DNA from: Progne subis subis
Taxonomy: Eukaryota > Chordata > Aves > Passeriformes > Hirundinidae
Direction: 5' to 3'
Length of the DNA stretch: 64,000 nt
Assembly (NCBI GenBank): GCA_022316685.1
Contig: JAKJHU010000005.1
Location: forward strand, 11,324,707 to 11,388,706
Each line of letters begins with the position of its first letter. Within the stretch, counting starts at the first letter, position 1. The position numbers were made by a program, and so were the translations under genes. The notes under the pieces were generated by a model. It ran no database searches, had not been told where the DNA came from, and saw only the letters and a program-made list of their open reading frames with translations. This document shows positions 39,904 to 53,668 of this stretch, piece by piece.

Positions 39904-39918
39904 CTTACCTTAGGTAAG
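39904..39918. repeat. Short inverted repeat carrying donor-like AGGTAAG on both strands
   Basis: CTTACCT-T-AGGTAAG has exact 7-bp arms, so each strand shows AGGTAAG. No coding frame points to its use as a splice site. Confidence 0.6.
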
Positions 39919-42900
39919 CAAATATATTAATGAGGGTCAGTTCATCAGAATTCTCCAGAAGTTATTAATAAGTCAGACTATCTAACTAGCAAAGGCTTTT
40001 TGCTGCAGAATACACTGAGAACATTTTAAGCAGAGACAGGGTCAAAAAAACCTCCCCGCATCGTACAGGAAGATTTTTTTGTTTGGTCAACACAGCTTCT
40101 AGTCACATATTAGGTAACCTGAGCCAACTAACAAGATAGAAGGGTCTCTCTTCCTAAACACTCTAGTCCATTTTCACATGTGTCTTCTATATGGCCTCCA
40201 GGAGCCACATTAAGCAAGTGATGCAGGAAGAGAGCTCCAAGATGAAAGCTTTCTCAGAAACCCTTATCTTGCTTTTCTCTTTCGCCACCGTCGCATTCCA
40301 TGGATCACAGAGCATATCAACAGTGGATTTAATCAGAAGCAAGACATTTCTTGTTTTCCTTTCTCATACTTGTAACATGCCACAAGAAAAATAGGTTTGT
40401 ATTAAAATGTGACTGTTGCACACCGCACGACCTGAAAAACAGCTGTTAGCTCTTCATTTACAGGTAAAAAAGGTAGGATTTTGTTCTACAGATAAGTTCC
40501 AGTGTAAATCAAGAGATGAGAGAGAGTCCAAAGAAGCATTCTGAGAAATGTAATTTGGAAATGTGGGGTAAAATGATCATTTTATTTCCATGCATTTTCC
40601 CATGTTTACAGAGCATTTTGGACTTTTCCTAAAAAACCCACAAGGCTTGACGGTCCAACCGCGCTTTCATTTTCTACACCCCCTCTTTCCTCTCCCTGCC
40701 ATTTCTTCACCGACAAAGTTATATTTAAAACAAAACAGAACAAAAAAGTTTTTTAAAAAAAGAGGCCTGGCTGGTTTTGCATGTCCTATTCTTTACAGTC
40801 ACTTGGGACAGACTACTATGTTAATGTGATGACTTACAGATTTTGTGCCATCCAGCAAGCTGCCCTGCCACACTAGTCCTTCCTAGAACTCCAGGAGGAA
40901 TGCATCGCTTCAGCAGACCCGAGACGTGAAGCTGCGCTGAGAAACAGCTCTGCATCCCAAAGAAACAGCTAAACGAGGCAAAAGGTGGGAGAGAGGCAGG
41001 ATTTAAAACCTGCCATTTCTTTCGACTCGGCTGCCGCAGAAGCAGAGAGCTGGGGGGCTCTGTGCCCCAGAGGGCAGCAGCCTGCCCCAGACTGCCTGCT
41101 GCCGCCGGAGGAAGCTCTCCCAAGCATACGGCTCGCTGGCAGAAATGAGGTCAGAGCACTGCCCGCAGCTTACAGCAGAGCTGAAAGCCTGAAGCCAGCT
41201 TACAGAATAAAGAGAAAAGCTGCACCGAGAGCAGCTGCTACCTCTAGGCTAATCGAGCTAGGTACCCAAGGATGAGACTTCCTCACTCAAGACTGGGAAA
41301 CATTACTTCAGTGTTTTCTTAGGGGCACGTCTGTGCCTGTGCTTTGAGGTAAAAGCCAGGACTTCATCTAAAGGCTCATGAAAACCTGCAAATGAGTAAG
41401 AAAGGGCTGCAAAACATCACTGAGGTTACATTTAAAAAAAAACAAAAACAAAACACCCAGAATGGAGAGGTTTGCTTCCTAGCCTCTGCCCCTCATATAT
41501 AAAGCTATATTGTATTACAGACAATTTCTATCACAGTCCAGTGACACCTGCTAACTTACTCTCTAATACTCTACCACAGAGAGCCTTTACATAAAAACTG
41601 AAAGGAGATTTACCCACTATTTTATCAACAGTACAATCATAGGAGAAGGAACTGAAGCTCAGATGCAAAAAAAAGTCTGTAAAAAACTTGGTAAAGAAGG
41701 TATTCTCAACTGGTCTCTACCATCTTAGTTAACTTTGTTTTTCAGTATGTGAAAGTGTTAGTGTGTTAAATTTGGGACTGGCTGCTGGAAGTAGAAAATT
41801 AGCTGCTTTACCATCCTCCCTTTCTCTTCAGTCCGTGAAGACACAGAGCATCTGTGCAAAAATCTTTAAATCCAGCCCACCACAATGAACACTATCTTAG
41901 TCCAAGGAGTGGGAAAAGAACAGTAATTTCCAAAAGGAATTGCCTTTGGAATTCAATGGACTGCACAATACAACATTTTAAACCAATAGCAGTGAACTAT
42001 TTATTTATTCTTTTGAGACAGGAAAGTCTTCACCACCATCATCACAACCACAATTTCTCAAAAGAAAATATTTCCAGCTGGGCTGGTGCTGGGAGTGGCA
42101 GGAGTAGGGAATAAGAGGGTGGTGGACAAACAAAAGAAGTGTGAAAACTTAAAACTCTGAGACCAGACCACTGACTACTCTTTAATACAGCAATGAAAAA
42201 ACAGTGGTGTTCATTAAAAGTTAGTAATGGATTACCAGGTAATAAAGCAGCAACAATCCTCTCTTTTTTGTGAGGGTGAAGGAGAACAATCTTCACGATT
42301 TCTGCAGGCAGAGACCCAAATCCCAGACTGGTTATAGCTGGTTATTTAGCTTTCTACCTAAAAACATGCATGTGAAAGACAGTTTCTTGGGAGTCAGGGA
42401 TAAACATGAGGAAGACACAAAGAGAGAGGCTGTGTTCTTCCAGGGCTTGATTTATTGAGGGACAGCTCACCAAGACCAACAGTTGTTCTCCTGTCTTCCA
42501 CAACATAAACACCAACTAGTTTTGTCAACACATAAAGATAAACTTGTTTTTTAAGTGGTATCTTATTTATTTTGATTTACTATTTCATTCTTTATTGTAC
42601 ATATCTGAGTGCAACAACTAAAACACCCTCTAAGAATTCAGCTGCATGCTCCAAAATCTATTCGAAATCCTACTACAGTAGGAAAAGGTGGCAGCAAAAG
42701 GGAAGTACTGGAAAGGATAATGAATGCGTATGAAATATATGCTGGTCAATATTCAAATAATACATTGTCTCAACAACAAAATCCCAATGCAAAATACAGA
42801 AAATAAAATATATGTATACTAAACAGCTTCAATTATTAACAAAAATGCATGCAGCCAAAAAAAATGTAGTGTTAGATTTTATGCCAGGAATATGAACAAA

Positions 42901-43037
42901 CTTATTTTCCCTACCTCTGAGGAAAATAATGTGTGCTAATTTAAAGGCCGTAAGAGAATACTGCTGTATTGCAACTGGCCAAGAGGTGCAATTTACAAGA
43001 CCACTGAAATTTGGAATATATACTGCTGATACAGAAC

Positions 43038-43093
43038 TAAAAAACCAAACCAACCAACCAACCAAAACAAACAGTAAAAAAAAAAAAAAACAA
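43038..43093 (+). repeat. (CCAA)n and poly-A tract
   Basis: Several CCAA units are followed by AAAC-type sequence and fifteen A residues. Confidence 0.88.
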
Positions 43094-43499
43094 CCGCTAA
43101 CCGCTTAGATTTATTAGTAGTTTTTAGACTTTACAACATGATCACTTAATTCAGAATGCTATTTTATTTGCATTTAAGAATTTTTCTTAAAATAGCATTT
43201 GTGTCCTTATATTCTAAAATATTTGCCTAGATAACTTTTGTCAATGAACAGCCATCAGATTAGTGGATCATAAAATAAATGACAATTACATGATCATATA
43301 TCTTTTGGTAAACTCACTATTCTGTTTAACTCACTGCTAAATTTCAAAGGCATAGATAAAAATATTTCTGGGATATTAATCTAGTTCTCAGAGTGACATT
43401 AAAAGAAAACCCTCCTTGAGTAGTAAGGAGAGTGGTAAGGGGAGAAACAATAGTTACGATCACTAATCTCCAACAAACCAAATAGTTTTTATCAGCCTG

Positions 43500-43735
43500 C
43501 ATTCCAGTAGTTTTACTATCAAGTTAATTAATTGACTCCTATGCTAATATCTAAATGTCAAGCAATTAATGGCACTGAACTATAAATGGCTTTTCTTTGC
43601 TCTTGTAGAGTTATTTTATAAAGCAAATGCAATTCTGTCACTTCACTGATTTAATGCAGGCTTTGTGAGGTTAATATTCCAAAGCAATTGCAAAATAAAG
43701 AACTGCTTTAATTAACCTTCTATGATTTAAATACT
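43500..43735. promoter_or_regulatory. AT-rich block with clustered homeodomain and octamer-like sites
   Basis: TTAATTAATTGA (43524-43535), the octamer-like ATGCTAAT (43541-43548), CAATTAATGG (43563-43572) and TTTAATTAACC (about 43707-43717) lie within 200 bp. Nothing in the block resembles a repeat. The style is that of conserved developmental non-coding elements. Conservation cannot be judged from one sequence. Confidence 0.3.
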
Positions 43736-45031
43736 GGGAGAAATCAGAACTCAGAACCTTTAAGTAATATCACCATCATAACAACAACAATACTTTGTGG
43801 ATCAAAGCCAAATAACTGATTTGAGAATTTTAAGAAACACATTTGGACACGTGTATCTTACTGTGTTACTAAACTCATTAAAAAGACCTTTTACTAAGCA
43901 TAGCATACTAAATCCATGATAGATTTTACATGGTTTTTGCAGCTGAGCTGAAAAAATGTTTCCTTTTAGGATTATTTACTTATAAATACTGAAGTTTTTA
44001 GTTTGAACAAAATGATTCAGCTCCCCCGCTTTTTGCACTAGAATACTTTGTCAAGATTTTTGTTAGGCACATAGAACACTGCTCACTAAATCTACAAACT
44101 GATTTCATGTAAGTAACTGACCACTTAAAAGTAAAGCAGTAAAACAGGACTTTCCTCTTCCTAGGAGATTAAGTTTTCTCTCTTTCCAATTTAGCTGAAA
44201 GGAGGCTTTTATTACCAGAGTTTCTTTATGATGTATTTATGCTAACTTCATTTAAGTACATGACAAAAATCAAGACTCAGGCCTTTCAGCACTGCATACC
44301 TTTCAAGCACAAAAGCTGCAATATGTCTGCCAGGATCAGAATGATACAAAAACACAGGAATAAAAATTAAAAACCGGCAGGATACAGGTGGTCATGAACA
44401 TTCCTGCCAAACAGGTTTGCAGTGTGTGCTGACTTATCCACTCTGACTATCCAGCCAGCTATCAACAAACCCCCATCAGCAGCAGATGCCCGAAACACTT
44501 GCTGGTTTCTCAGGAAAAGAAAGCTGACCTTCAGAATTCCTCCTTCAAATGGAAAAGCCTGCTTTCAGCAGAAAACCATTAAGAGATGAAGACAGCAAAA
44601 GAACATATATACTGAGAAAATGTTTAACTACAATGAGGGAACTTGAAACTGAAGGTGCTGTTAAGTTGTTGAGACAACTCAAGAGGCAAACAAATTCTTT
44701 CACTGACAGTCCTTTGGAAGATTATAAAACAGAAGTATAAACAAGCTTGCTACATTTTATACATGAACAGTAGTACCACTTTGCAAGATAAAGTACTTCT
44801 GCTTTCCCAGTAGTATCACTTAAAAAAATCCAACTTACTACAAAGACAGCTATGTGTAAGGGGTAGTTATACATGCTAGCTTTAGCTTCAGGCCTAACAG
44901 ACTGGAGTTGGATTTTTATTTGCATAAATTGATCACAATGTCTGTAAACACTTTCTTTAAAATAACAGGGCCAAGAAAGTCTTCTCTAAATCTAAATGCA
45001 GATTTTTGGGTTTGGTCAACAAGCCTTCAGC

Positions 45032-45064
45032 AAAAAAACAAAAAACAAAAACAAAAACAAAAAA
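45032..45064 (+). repeat. (AAAAAC)n tract
   Basis: A-runs separated by single C bases. Confidence 0.88.
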
Positions 45065-45974
45065 GCCTGTGTTGCTGTGACTGCTGCTCTGTGCTATGCC
45101 CTCAAATTTGTGTTTGTGCTCAGGTGTGAGTTTACAGACAATTATACTTTCTTCTTCTGCCTGACTCTATTCCTTCTAGCTACTTGGTGCTGGAAGATTA
45201 TTCTCCAAGTCTGACAAGGTAGCACCTATTATAATCTTATAAATACAGAGAGAAATCGCTGAGGGGAAAAAAGAGAGAGGTTTGACACATTTCCCAGAAT
45301 GATATAAGCAATGGTGAGCAAACAGAGCAGTCCCCAAATGGACAATAATCAGCCATTACCACTACTGGGGGAAGATGCAGCACAAGAGTCAGTTCCACTG
45401 AACTCCTGAGCTGAGCTAAGTAACCTCCACCAGGATAAATGCTTAACACTCATTTGCCATCATAGCAGCATCACGATTATGAAATAAGACTTTATAAAAG
45501 CAGACATCTAACTGGCAAAGATTTCAATCAGTTAAGTACTCACTGAACCTACAAGGGTTAAAATATCTCTTGTCCTTCCTGGAAATATCATGCTCTTAAG
45601 AAAGGCTCAAAAAGGATAAATCAGTTTTATGCACAAGTTCAATACAGTTCTAAGTATTTCAACAGTTCCTAAATCACTTCGAATGTTCAGCAGGTGCTGG
45701 TCACTGGTGGCTTGACTAGAAGTGAGGATTTAAGTTGTGCTGTGTGAGTTTGGAAGCTATTTGCTGAAAGCCTGTTTGCCTTCCCTGCTCTCCCCAAGGC
45801 CAGTCAAACTTTACCACAGATGCAAGAAGCCAATATTGCACTTTGCCTTTTGGTATCTATCTGACATCTCTGAAGAATGTTGGCAACAGCAGGTTCAGTG
45901 CACCAAAACTGATGCCTTCATACAAAGCAATACTATTGGTCCCCAGAAGGGAAACTGAAAAAGCTGACAAAGTA

Positions 45975-45989
45975 TCTCTCTCTCTCTCT
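45975..45989 (+). repeat. (TC)n microsatellite
   Basis: Seven TC units. Confidence 0.88.
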
Positions 45990-48900
45990 GTATGAGTTCT
46001 TAGTGTCATGAGCCTGGGATTAAATGTTTTACAGAAATTACTTCTCCCTTGTACCTCCTCACTCTGGAAGGAATATAATTGCTCCTAAGCTAAAACCAAG
46101 TCCAGCATTTCAGAATAGGAGTGAGTGTACACGGAGCACTATGCATCTCTGTTGCTGAGGTGATGAAAGCCATGAAGGATTTATGGTACACAACAAGCAG
46201 TGGTGTCAGCCACTGCTGCTGACAGCAGGCAACTATCTCTTCTGAACATTAAATTTGATTATGAGTTCCCATATAACTGTAATAGCCAACTTCCACAAAG
46301 AATACTTTCCTATATGCCTGGCAGCAAATGTCAGATTAACATACAAGCTTGTTCTTTCCCAGATTTCCTGTGGTTCATAACCCAACAAATATTAAGTGCA
46401 ACCACTCATCTAGTGGTAGAGTGATTACATGAATGTCACAGAAGTTTAAAAAGGACAGAAGGACAAATGATTTTTATTACAACTTTAAGACATGCACAGC
46501 TTTATGGTAGTCCTTAAAACAAATTCAAATTAAACTCTGAAGGATCTGATACTAAACTACATTACAGTCGACTTCTAATTCTGTGCCAATTTCTAGTACC
46601 TTAGGAGTGAAGATTTTATTATACAGAGTAATTGTGTTGAGGTATACAAATTTGGACTCGCTGAGGACTGCTTGTCTTACTTACTAGTGAATTTGGTATT
46701 TGCATGTATGACAGTTATTCCTATTATTACAATACTATTTTTGTACAGTGTTACACCCCAAAACAGCTTGACAATGTTAATTAACATGTTGCTTATTATA
46801 CCGTTTAAAGAACTTTAGCAGCTCACAGTGAATTTAAAAACAATAGTTCATCTTCATTGTACCAAAATCACTTTAATAATTTGGTGCATTTTGCCACAAT
46901 ACAATTTGTTCTGTTTTCATGACAGTCATACAGATTGGACATGATAACAGATTAATTAGTTTCACATTTTGTTCACATTTTCAAAGACTATTTCAAATCA
47001 GGAAATGTTTTATCTGTCCTACCTTGCAGTGACTCAACACTAGAAACAGATGTCTGCGAAAGAATGCTCTCATCATCATATCAGGCTTAAAACTGAGACT
47101 AATTCCAACCATTGATCCCAGTTCAGGACAACAGAGAATTTGCAGCCCCTTAAGGAAGCATCAGTGGTCTCCAACCCTCTGCCTCGAGAGCCTGGCCAAG
47201 GTGTCACCAGAGATGCTTCCCACCTTCTCATGTACACTGCCTTCCTGCTTCAGATGTCTTTCTACCTGGAACGACTGAAAGAATTCGAAAATGCCCAAAC
47301 TGCATTGTTCCCCTGGCCCAGTCTCGGAAAAATAAACCCCACCGGTTAGTCTGCTCTTTATTTGTCCTATACAGTTTGCACTGGGAAAAAAAAAAAATCT
47401 CGCCAAGATCAGCAGGTAAGATATGTTATTCTGGGGGGCGAACAAGATTTTGGCCAGCTTTTAGAACATTTAAGTAAAACCCATGAGACACTGAGAGAGT
47501 GCTGTTTATTTGCTTGTTTATAAAACATTTTCTCCTTTCAAGTAAAATCAGACCAAAGAGTGAGCCTGAACTACTTAAAAAAACCCACAGTAACCACAAC
47601 AAATGATGCACAAACACACACAAACTCTGTTCACACAGTTAACCAGAATGACCAATGCCCCAGCAAAGGGCACACGCATGCCCCACCTCAAGGACCTGCC
47701 ACACTTTTTTACCATTTAATCTTATGCCTGTACATGAGAAAAGGGATCAGTATTCTTCTCTGGAAACTTGCAAGCAGAGAGCTTCCAGGAAGGTGTAAAA
47801 CAAAAGATGACTTCATTCAGGCTAACAGCAGTAGGTGTAGAATAAAATCACTATTTTTGTTTAACTAAGAGTGAGACCATAACTATTTTGCAGATCCATT
47901 TCATCTGTCAAAAACTGATATGGTCCCAATTCATAAAATAACACAATAAAGCTTAAAGGCACGATTCTATGTCGATACATACGAACACATGCTACATAAA
48001 GCAAGGAAATATATAAACATGGCTGTTTACAAGCCAGTTGGAAAGCATAATAACCAAAAATATACATCACACTATCTTAACAAAATAATGTTTAATGATG
48101 ACAGCTTAAGTTTGCAATTACATGACATTCTTGAGCAAAATATCACTTCTACTTATGGCAAAAGATTTAAAACTGCAAAAACAAGCGAAGCATTTATTCA
48201 TTTATATGCCATTTCAAGATGAAAAACCCTGCCAAGGGCAACACTATAGCAGTGTAGCACATCTTTCTTTCTCTTTTTTCTTTTAAAGAGCAGTAAAGGT
48301 AAAAAGAAGCAGAAAAAAAACAAGGCAGTATCTACATCTACTGGCAATATCTAATGATCAATGAATCTGCTACTGCAATAAATTTGCTTAAAACAAAGCT
48401 CTTCCTTTAATGGTTTTTACACAGCAGGCTCTTGATATGAAGAAGGGATGACTGATGCTGGTTTACAATACGGTTCTATAGTAAACTGTGGCAGTATTAC
48501 TATCAAATCACCTCTTATGAAACTCCCTTTCTGCCTACCATGCAATCAATTTAACAAAGATCTAAACAACTTAACAGTTCAAACATTCAAATAAATCCCA
48601 TTCTCCTCCTTCCCATCTACGCTTATTAGAAGAATGAAAGTCACAAGTCACTGGAACAGTCCCAGGAATTGTTTTATCTGTTTACTTTTATTAAACAGGA
48701 TTGCATATTGAATTCAAGTGAGTCAAGGAAAAACAGCAACGGCTTCACACTTCCACAATATGTGAGAAATGAAGACGAGCACCAATTCTAAGGCACAACA
48801 CAGAGCCATACCTGACCTCAGGCGCTCACTCACAATGTGTCTAAAAGAGCAAAAATAAAGCATCATCTGCAAGAAATTTCACATCAGTTTTGTCCCTATA

Positions 48901-51900
48901 ACAGAATATACAGATCATCACACTATGGGATTTTACATAAAAGGAAATTGGTGGCAAGAAAAATTCCATCATCCAGACAGAATAAACACTATTTTCAGCT
49001 TTATAATCTCCAAAACAAGTAGCTTGACATAAATCTACAAGGGAAATAAAGAAAATACAGTCAGGAAAAGAAGGCAAATTAGAGAAGCCTTCTTTCCCCA
49101 GTCTAGCATTTCTCTTCTCCCTCCTGAAGTAAAACCAATTCAATCACACTCACATCACAAAATCAATATAGAAAGACAAAAAGTCGGTTAATGAAGAATA
49201 TGGAAAACACGAAAGAAATTCATTTGCAAGCAGAAAAGAAAGAGCAAAACTAAGGATGACAGACAAAAAGGATGACAGATTGTATGACTGAAACTACCTC
49301 AGCTTTCTAATTGACAGGATTATAGAAACAGGATGTACTGATATTTTTAGGAGCAGAAATAAAAAAGATACACCAGCTGGTGCAACAGGTAATATATGAT
49401 CCTGTAGTTTATTTTTCAATTGTATTTAGAATACATAAAGCCAGTTTTAAGTTACAGCAACACAATCACATATATTCAAAGAGACCTTCAGAGAGAGGTC
49501 CTATAGTCAAGCCTCCAGTTCAAAACTAGCCTGACAAGAACAGGGTGCTTGGGGCCTTTGTGCAGTTGAATTCCTCCAATGATGGAGATTCCAGTCTCTC
49601 TCGAATTTTGTGGGGTTTATAATTTTTGAGTTTGTTTGTTTCTTTCTTTTACAAAGTTGCAACATCTCCCTTCTTAGTGTGTCCCTACTGCTTCTTGTTC
49701 TTCCATTGCGCACCTGAGATGAGTTTGGTTCTGTTTTCACCCACGTTCCCCAATTTGGTAGCTCTCCTGAAACTAAACAAGTCCTGCTCCTATTTCTCTT
49801 GCTAGAATTTTAATCAAATAAATTTTAATTCTTTCTTTTTCAAAGGAAATCAGTCTGCTATAGCAGAGACATGTATGCTTAAGTAAGCACAGTTTGTAAT
49901 TTTTTTCTGTCAGCAGCACAATTTGACATATGCTCCCAACTATTTTTGGTTTTTTTGTTAAGTATTAAATTTTGCATTCCACACTGGTTACCACTAGACG
50001 GTAATTCTACCAGCAGAGAAATAACACTTCTGCTGAAGTGTCAGAAATATAGACTTCAATTTCTTGCGTTAGGAATTGTTTTCTAGATGAGCAGCTCTCA
50101 AAGAATGGGAAAGCGCACAGTGGTGAGGTGTTACAGAGAAACATGACAGAAGTGTTCGCCGGCTGATTCTTCTTGAGAAAGGGCCAAGAGCAGCCATGGA
50201 ACCGATCTGGAGATCGGGAAAGAAGCAAGCTCCAGGGTGTTTTTGGACTACTTATTATACTAAACAGTCCCATCTACACACAAATACTCCAGTTACACAG
50301 TGAAATTACCATAGAATTCAGAACCTGGGATCAGACTTCAAAACTTAAGAGGCTAACCACTACTGAAAAACAGTCATTCACAAACCATCAAGAATTCAGG
50401 TAAAACTCTCACAGAAAGGACTATCAACTGCAACGCCGTATTGGTGAGGACAGAATGCATCATCTCAACTTGCAGACTGAGGCAAAAAAAGCCTACTGAC
50501 ATTCAGATGCCTGCATCACCCTTGGAGCCTGGATTTAGACTGTCTTTCGGTGTCACTTCAAATCCTCTAAAAGAGAATTTGGCTACATCAAGGCTGCTAT
50601 CTTTTACCTGTGAATCTCCTTCTGCCTTTCTCGTCATCCCAGCTCTCAGAAATTCAAAATATATGGAAGGCTTTACTCTAATTTTGCCTTCATCCTTCTA
50701 TGATCCCTCTCACTTCACTGCACAAACCTTCTCTTTCCCAGCTATGATAGCAAATGATGTAATTGGAACACCTATCAATAGATAAATCAGTACCTTGTTA
50801 CTCTTAAGGCCTATAAAGTTAGAATGCTTTGTGTATTTTTTAACTAAAATATTCAATCCTTCAACTGATAGTTTATTTAAAACATGACAAGGTGTCCAAG
50901 GCAGCAAAAAACCCATTTCAATTTCACACACTGTGATATGTACACATTGGAGCAGCTCTGTTTCTTCTATCTTATAGGCTCTATTACTAGGTCTTTATCT
51001 GCTGAGACTTCACCAAGATGCTTATGAACAGTATTTTCAAGTCATAGAGAAACCAAGCATTTAACAGCAAAGTAAAAAGGAAGAAAATTAAATTTAAAGA
51101 CACAACTGCAATCTTTAAAGTTGCAGTTACATATAATCCAAAAGATGGAATATGGTGACATTTACAAGAATATCACAGATACAATTAAGAATTCTATTTC
51201 ATAAACCATCCAGCATTTTAATGAAAAAAAGTTAATTCTCAATGGAATTTTAAAATGTAGATGAAGAAAAATTAACATGTAATTACACAGTGAAATTATC
51301 ATAACTTTATTTTAAAGTCAAAGGAGGGAAGTCTCCAGTATCAATGCCACTTACAGCATCTTTTGTTAGTTTATTTTACACACTATTTTTATTTCAAGCT
51401 AAGATTTCTACATTGCAACAGCATAATCCCAAAATGTTAATCAACCATGCCTGACAGAATTCCCCAGTGACTTGCAGCAAGTGCTGATGCTTCCACTAAT
51501 ATTCAGTCTTGAGCAACTCACTTTTGTTAGATTTCCCAGGATGGTGAGTATGCTTAGTTTCATCCTTCCGTTTCCAGATCACCTCTCCATGATTAACAGA
51601 GCTGAGACTGCAGATAAAACTGAGCCTACATGTTCAGCTGCATCAGCTATGCACATCCATTTTGTTCAGTATCTGAAATCCAAGTGTCTCTCCAGCTCTG
51701 GGAACCAGACCCATACATTATCACTTCTGATCTCGGTTAAAAACAGAATCACTTGAAATTAATTTTAATGCTTAATATAAAGAGCGCAATTCAAAACCAG
51801 CAATGGATGTGTGGTTTCACTAACTGGATGTGCAAACTGTCAACATTCAAATTAATAGCTGCAATATCCATTTAAAATATCTTTTTAAGAAGCTCCCTTG

Positions 51901-52369
51901 ACAAAGCAACTCCAGAATGCCTTGAACTCCTCCACAAAAAGCCCAAAACAGCAGTGACCACATTAGATGCAAGAATTCTCAACGATGTCTGTCTTGTGAG
52001 GACGCCACAAGACAAAAGCAAGGAAAAGCTCCAGCATCCACTGACATCGAGAAATTATTACCTGTTTTTAAAAGCACAGTTTATAAGTTGTTGGGACATA
52101 CACACTGGCTTTACCCTAAAACGGCGGTAGGAAATAAAGTCTGAAAATGTGTGCAGGTGTATTTGTGCATATACATCGTGAAGACCGTTCAGAAGGATGT
52201 GGTCTGATTCCACGTTTATTTCATTTTGCTCAACTTATTATTTAATTATTGTTATTCAATTAACACCGCTCCCTCAGACAGATGAGGGGTGGGTTTTGTT
52301 CACTGCACACGGGCCCCTTCTCCTCTTCCAGCCCCAGGGCTTGTGTCAGTAGCAGCGGACGGTGCTTAC

Positions 52370-52516
52370 CTGCTGAGCCTGGTACCTCTGCTGGGCCTGC
52401 GACAGGTACTGCGCCTGGGGCGGCAGGTGCTGCGGCTGCGGCTGCTGGTTGTAGTACGGCTGCTGGCCCTGCTGGCAGTAGCCACTTACACCTTGCTGAC
52501 CGTACTGAGGTGGGAT
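52370..52516 (-). CDS. ARID1B: ARID1B internal exon, Gln/Pro/Tyr-rich disordered segment
   Basis: This is an internal coding exon of the AT-rich interaction domain subunit of the BAF (SWI/SNF) nucleosome-remodelling complex, which acts in the nucleus. The minus strand encodes 49 codons with no stop, beginning [10 protein letters not shown] and ending Tyr-Gln-Ala-Gln-Gln. About 19 of 49 residues are Gln, with 6 Tyr and 7 Pro, typical of the low-complexity N-terminal half of ARID1 proteins, upstream of the ARID domain. The run [12 protein letters not shown] matches mammalian ARID1B as I remember it. The acceptor is a pyrimidine-rich stretch ending in CAG; the donor is CAG|GTAAGC. The exon is 147 bp, phase 0 at both ends. 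Third positions are strongly G/C, unlike the following exon. Near the end it looks one residue shorter than human ARID1B. The paralogue ARID1A is excluded mainly by the next exon. Confidence 0.95.
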
Positions 52517-52950
52517 CTGTTGGAAGAGCCAAGCAAAGCAAACGTGTGAGTGGAAGCAGAAGGACATGAAATCAAGCTGTGTCCCACCCGTATGGCCGCC
52601 TCAGCAGAAGTGATGTCCTCAGCTACACACCTGACCCCGCGGCCTGACTCCTCTACTCTGCAGATAATGGGAGCCCTTAGATCCTCTTGCCTTAGCAGGA
52701 GGAGCAAGCCCGAGTGCTCTGCATAGCTCCTCTTTTCAGGAAGAGCTTCTAAGGAAAATGCTCCGCTTCTGAACATCACAATTCTGTAATGTCCACCCTT
52801 AAAACACAGAAGCAGTTATTTGAAATATTTGCTCTCCATGGGCACGCTACTGAGGCAAATTAACAGAGGAATCATTCTGATGGGCTGACCCAAAAGCTGA
52901 ATTGTGGAAAAAAGGCACAATTCTTAAACAGACACTGAAAGCCTTTTGTC

Positions 52951-52975
52951 TTTTTTTTTTTTTCTTTTTTTTTTT
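52951..52975 (+). repeat. Poly-T tract
   Basis: T13-C-T11; an A-rich run on the ARID1B strand about 430 bp upstream of the exon. Confidence 0.9.
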
Positions 52976-53667
52976 AAAAAGCAATTTTACTTATTTTTAT
53001 TTAATGCTTTGTCCGCAATCCTCAGGTTTTTTGTGTTTTAGTGTTTGTATTTAAGCCTTACACAAAAGCCTTGGGGTTTGGCAGGACTTTGGTTCTGTCA
53101 AGTTCAATCTCTCTTAGTCTTCTCCCTACTAAGATACATTTTTTTTAAAAATAACAAGGAAACAAAATAATGTGTTACACACCAATTGGAACATGTATCA
53201 CGTGCTGAGAACCTGCACACACTGAGAATTTAAGTTAGAAAAGTCAATTACAATGTCAGAGAAATTTTCTGCATTGATTTAGTCTGTAAGCCTTGTATCA
53301 ACAGACACTGACATTTTCTCGAGGTATTTGAAAGAGCACACTTACAACAGACTCCTGATACCATGCCCAGATTTCCCTGATTTTAGGTATCCATACTTTT
53401 CCCCAAACTCTGGAATTTCATATCATTCCATTAAAATAACAGATGCAGCATACAACTTCTGCTTTCTAGAATGGACCTCCTGTTGGTCCTGCACATCCCT
53501 GCCCTAAGCACGTGGCTCAAATACCTGAGCACATCTGAAATGCTTTGATCATTGAACTGTTCCCACTGAGTTTCTGATAGAACGATAAATCTGTTTATTC
53601 AACAAACAAACACATACCTGTTCTACCTAAAGTTAATTTACTACATTCATTCAACAGTATTTGCTAC

Positions 53668-53668
<1 letters not shown>

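Larger units (their letters stand above)
33538..52369 (-). other. ARID1B: ARID1B intron between the two exons (18.8 kb)
   Basis: This phase-0 intron is defined by GTAAGC at its 5' end (52369 downward) and TTGCAG at its 3' end. It is AT-rich with a few GC-richer patches (34.56-34.70 kb, 41.0-41.26 kb). I see no interspersed repeat I can name in it. It holds simple repeats at 38.5, 43.0, 45.0 and 46.0 kb, a G-rich tract at 34.2 kb, an alternating purine-pyrimidine tract at 35.3 kb, and an AT-rich block with homeodomain-type sites at 43.5 kb. Open frames of 90-157 codons occur on both strands but lack recognisable domains. Confidence 0.9.

Noticed and set aside
47140..47445. Overlapping 69-codon plus and 94-codon minus frames
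   Set aside because: No domain and no splice context supporting an exon.
52282..52569. Open frames of 86-95 codons on the plus strand over the ARID1B exon
   Set aside because: They are antisense shadows of a GC-rich repetitive coding exon; the minus frame matches ARID1B with splice sites.
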